A stretch of 64,000 nucleotides of DNA from an uncultured Pelagibacteraceae bacterium (GTDB lineage: Bacteria; Pseudomonadota; Alphaproteobacteria; Pelagibacterales; Pelagibacteraceae), in the NCBI GenBank assembly GCA_902599625.1, contig CACKGF010000002.1, forward strand, positions 241,829 to 305,828, in the 5' to 3' direction. The notes beneath the pieces were generated by a model that was not told the DNA's origin, made no database searches, and saw only the letters and a list, made by a program, of their open reading frames with translations. The translations under genes and the position numbers were made by a program. Position 1 is the stretch's first letter. Each line of letters opens with the position of its first letter. This document shows positions 62,784 through 64,000 of this stretch, piece after piece.

Positions 62784-63853
62784 CTTTTTGACAAGAATTT
62801 TTGTCTTAAATTATCTATTGGCACGAAAGTATCTCCTAATTCGCAATGCCAATAAGTCCATCCATTACAGCTTTCTGCTCCTAAAATTATAGCTGCAACC
62901 TTATGAATTGAACCTTCAGTTTGAGCATGTTTGATACTCCCATCAACCATAATTTTTGCACTGATTTTCTTTTTATTATCAAAAATAATAGTGCCAGGCT
63001 TAATTATTCCCAATTCAACCAGTGAACCAAAAGGTATTCTTGGTTTGGATTTATTATTTTTAAGTGTATCTAAATAATGATCTTCTATTGGTTTTGTATT
63101 TTTCAATCTTTGTTCGGCAGCTTTGAAATAGGATTTTTCTTTTTCTATACCGTAATAATTTCTACTCAATTTTTTTGCAACCGTTGCAGTTGTGCCTGAT
63201 CCCAAAAATGGATCAAGAATTAAATCATCTTTATTTGAAGTTGCTAATAAAATTCTATGAAGTAAAGCTTCTGGTTTTTGTGTAGAATGAACCTTCTTTC
63301 CATTTTTTTTTAAACGTTCTGTTCCATTGCAAATGGGCAAATCCCAATTAGATCTCATTTGTAAATCATCATTCAAACATTTTAATGATTGATAATTAAA
63401 AGTATATTTTGAATTCTCTGATTTTGAAGCCCAAATTAAAGTTTCATGAGCATTAGTAAATCTTGTCCCTCTAAAATTTGGCATTGGATTTTTTTTGTTC
63501 CAAATTACATCATTTAAAATCCAAAACCCTAAATTTTGAATAGCTGTACCAACTCTAAATATATTATGATAACTTCCTATAACCCAGATTGCTCCATTCT
63601 TTTTTAAAATTCTTTTACACTCACTTAACCACGCATATGTGAATTCGTCATATTTCTTAAAACTTTCAAATTGATCCCATTTATCATTTACTGCATTAAC
63701 TTTTGATCTATCTGGTCTAGTTAGTTTATTTTTTAGTTGAAGGTTGTAAGGCGGATCTGCAAAAACTAAATCGAAAGTCTCATCTGGAATTCTTTTCAAT
63801 TCTTTAAGACTGTCTCCGTTAATAATTTTGTTTTTTAAATCTAACTCTCTCAT
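62774..63853 (-). CDS. ccrM: CcrM-type adenine-specific DNA methyltransferase (GANTC)
   Basis: INGDSLKELKRIPDETFDLVFADPPYNLQL, DPFLGSGTTATVAKKL, C-terminal SIHKVAAIILGAESCNGWTYWH domain typical of CcrM. Confidence 0.95.
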   Translation of the reverse strand: MRELDLKNKIINGDSLKELKRIPDETFDLVFADPPYNLQLKNKLTRPDRSKVNAVNDKWDQFESFKKYDEFTYAWLSECKRILKKNGAIWVIGSYHNIFRVGTAIQNLGFWILNDVIWNKKNPMPNFRGTRFTNAHETLIWASKSENSKYTFNYQSLKCLNDDLQMRSNWDLPICNGTERLKKNGKKVHSTQKPEALLHRILLATSNKDDLILDPFLGSGTTATVAKKLSRNYYGIEKEKSYFKAAEQRLKNTKPIEDHYLDTLKNNKSKPRIPFGSLVELGIIKPGTIIFDNKKKISAKIMVDGSIKHAQTEGSIHKVAAIILGAESCNGWTYWHCELGDTFVPIDNLRQKFLSKSYL

Positions 63854-63870
63854 TTTAAAAGAAACAATTA

Positions 63871-63887
63871 GACTCTAGGTCGGAGTC
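63871..63887. promoter_or_regulatory. Pair of GANTC sites forming an inverted repeat upstream of ccrM
   Basis: GACTC-TAGGTCG-GAGTC; a further GACTC at 63942-63946. Confidence 0.6.
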
Positions 63888-64000
63888 CAGGTCAACTCAT
63901 GATTGAATTAATTTTGATTAATTGTGCCTTCGATTATTTGGGACTCAATATATTGTGTATTGGTTTGAATGTTTTTCTATGATGTTTTGTAATTCCAAAT

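Overview
AT-rich, gene-dense, mostly chromosomal (core-genome) window from a streamlined alphaproteobacterium, most consistent with SAR11/Pelagibacterales. This assignment rests on gene content, very short or overlapping intergenic spacing, AT bias and synteny; no database search was run. Recognisable blocks: sseA-msrA; a purine salvage pair (phosphoribosyltransferase / NCS2 permease); hsp20; ptrB; dapA-like-cfa; an ScfR/RamB-type regulator divergent from an unannotated small ORF and aceA (isocitrate lyase); groES-groEL; ribF-ileS-lspA-DUF3035-pgi; an lpxL/lpxK/waaA/msbA/ubiA lipid A block; the cytochrome c oxidase operon (coxB-coxA-ctaB-small ORF-ctaG-coxC-surf1-thrC); an overlapping crtI-crtB-crtY-blh-ispH-thrB-rnhA operon (retinal synthesis); the ATP synthase F0 operon; an unusually short Smc that appears to lack a hinge; dsbA-like/DUF721/mutY; and a CcrM-type methyltransferase. 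No rRNA, tRNA, CRISPR array, prophage or IS element was recognised. Points most worth a second look: the apparently hingeless 798-aa Smc, the duplicated TTTGTAAA operators plus 53-aa ORF at aceA, the overlapping retinal/isoprenoid operon, the GANTC palindrome in front of ccrM, and a lysine-rich coiled-coil protein of unknown function.
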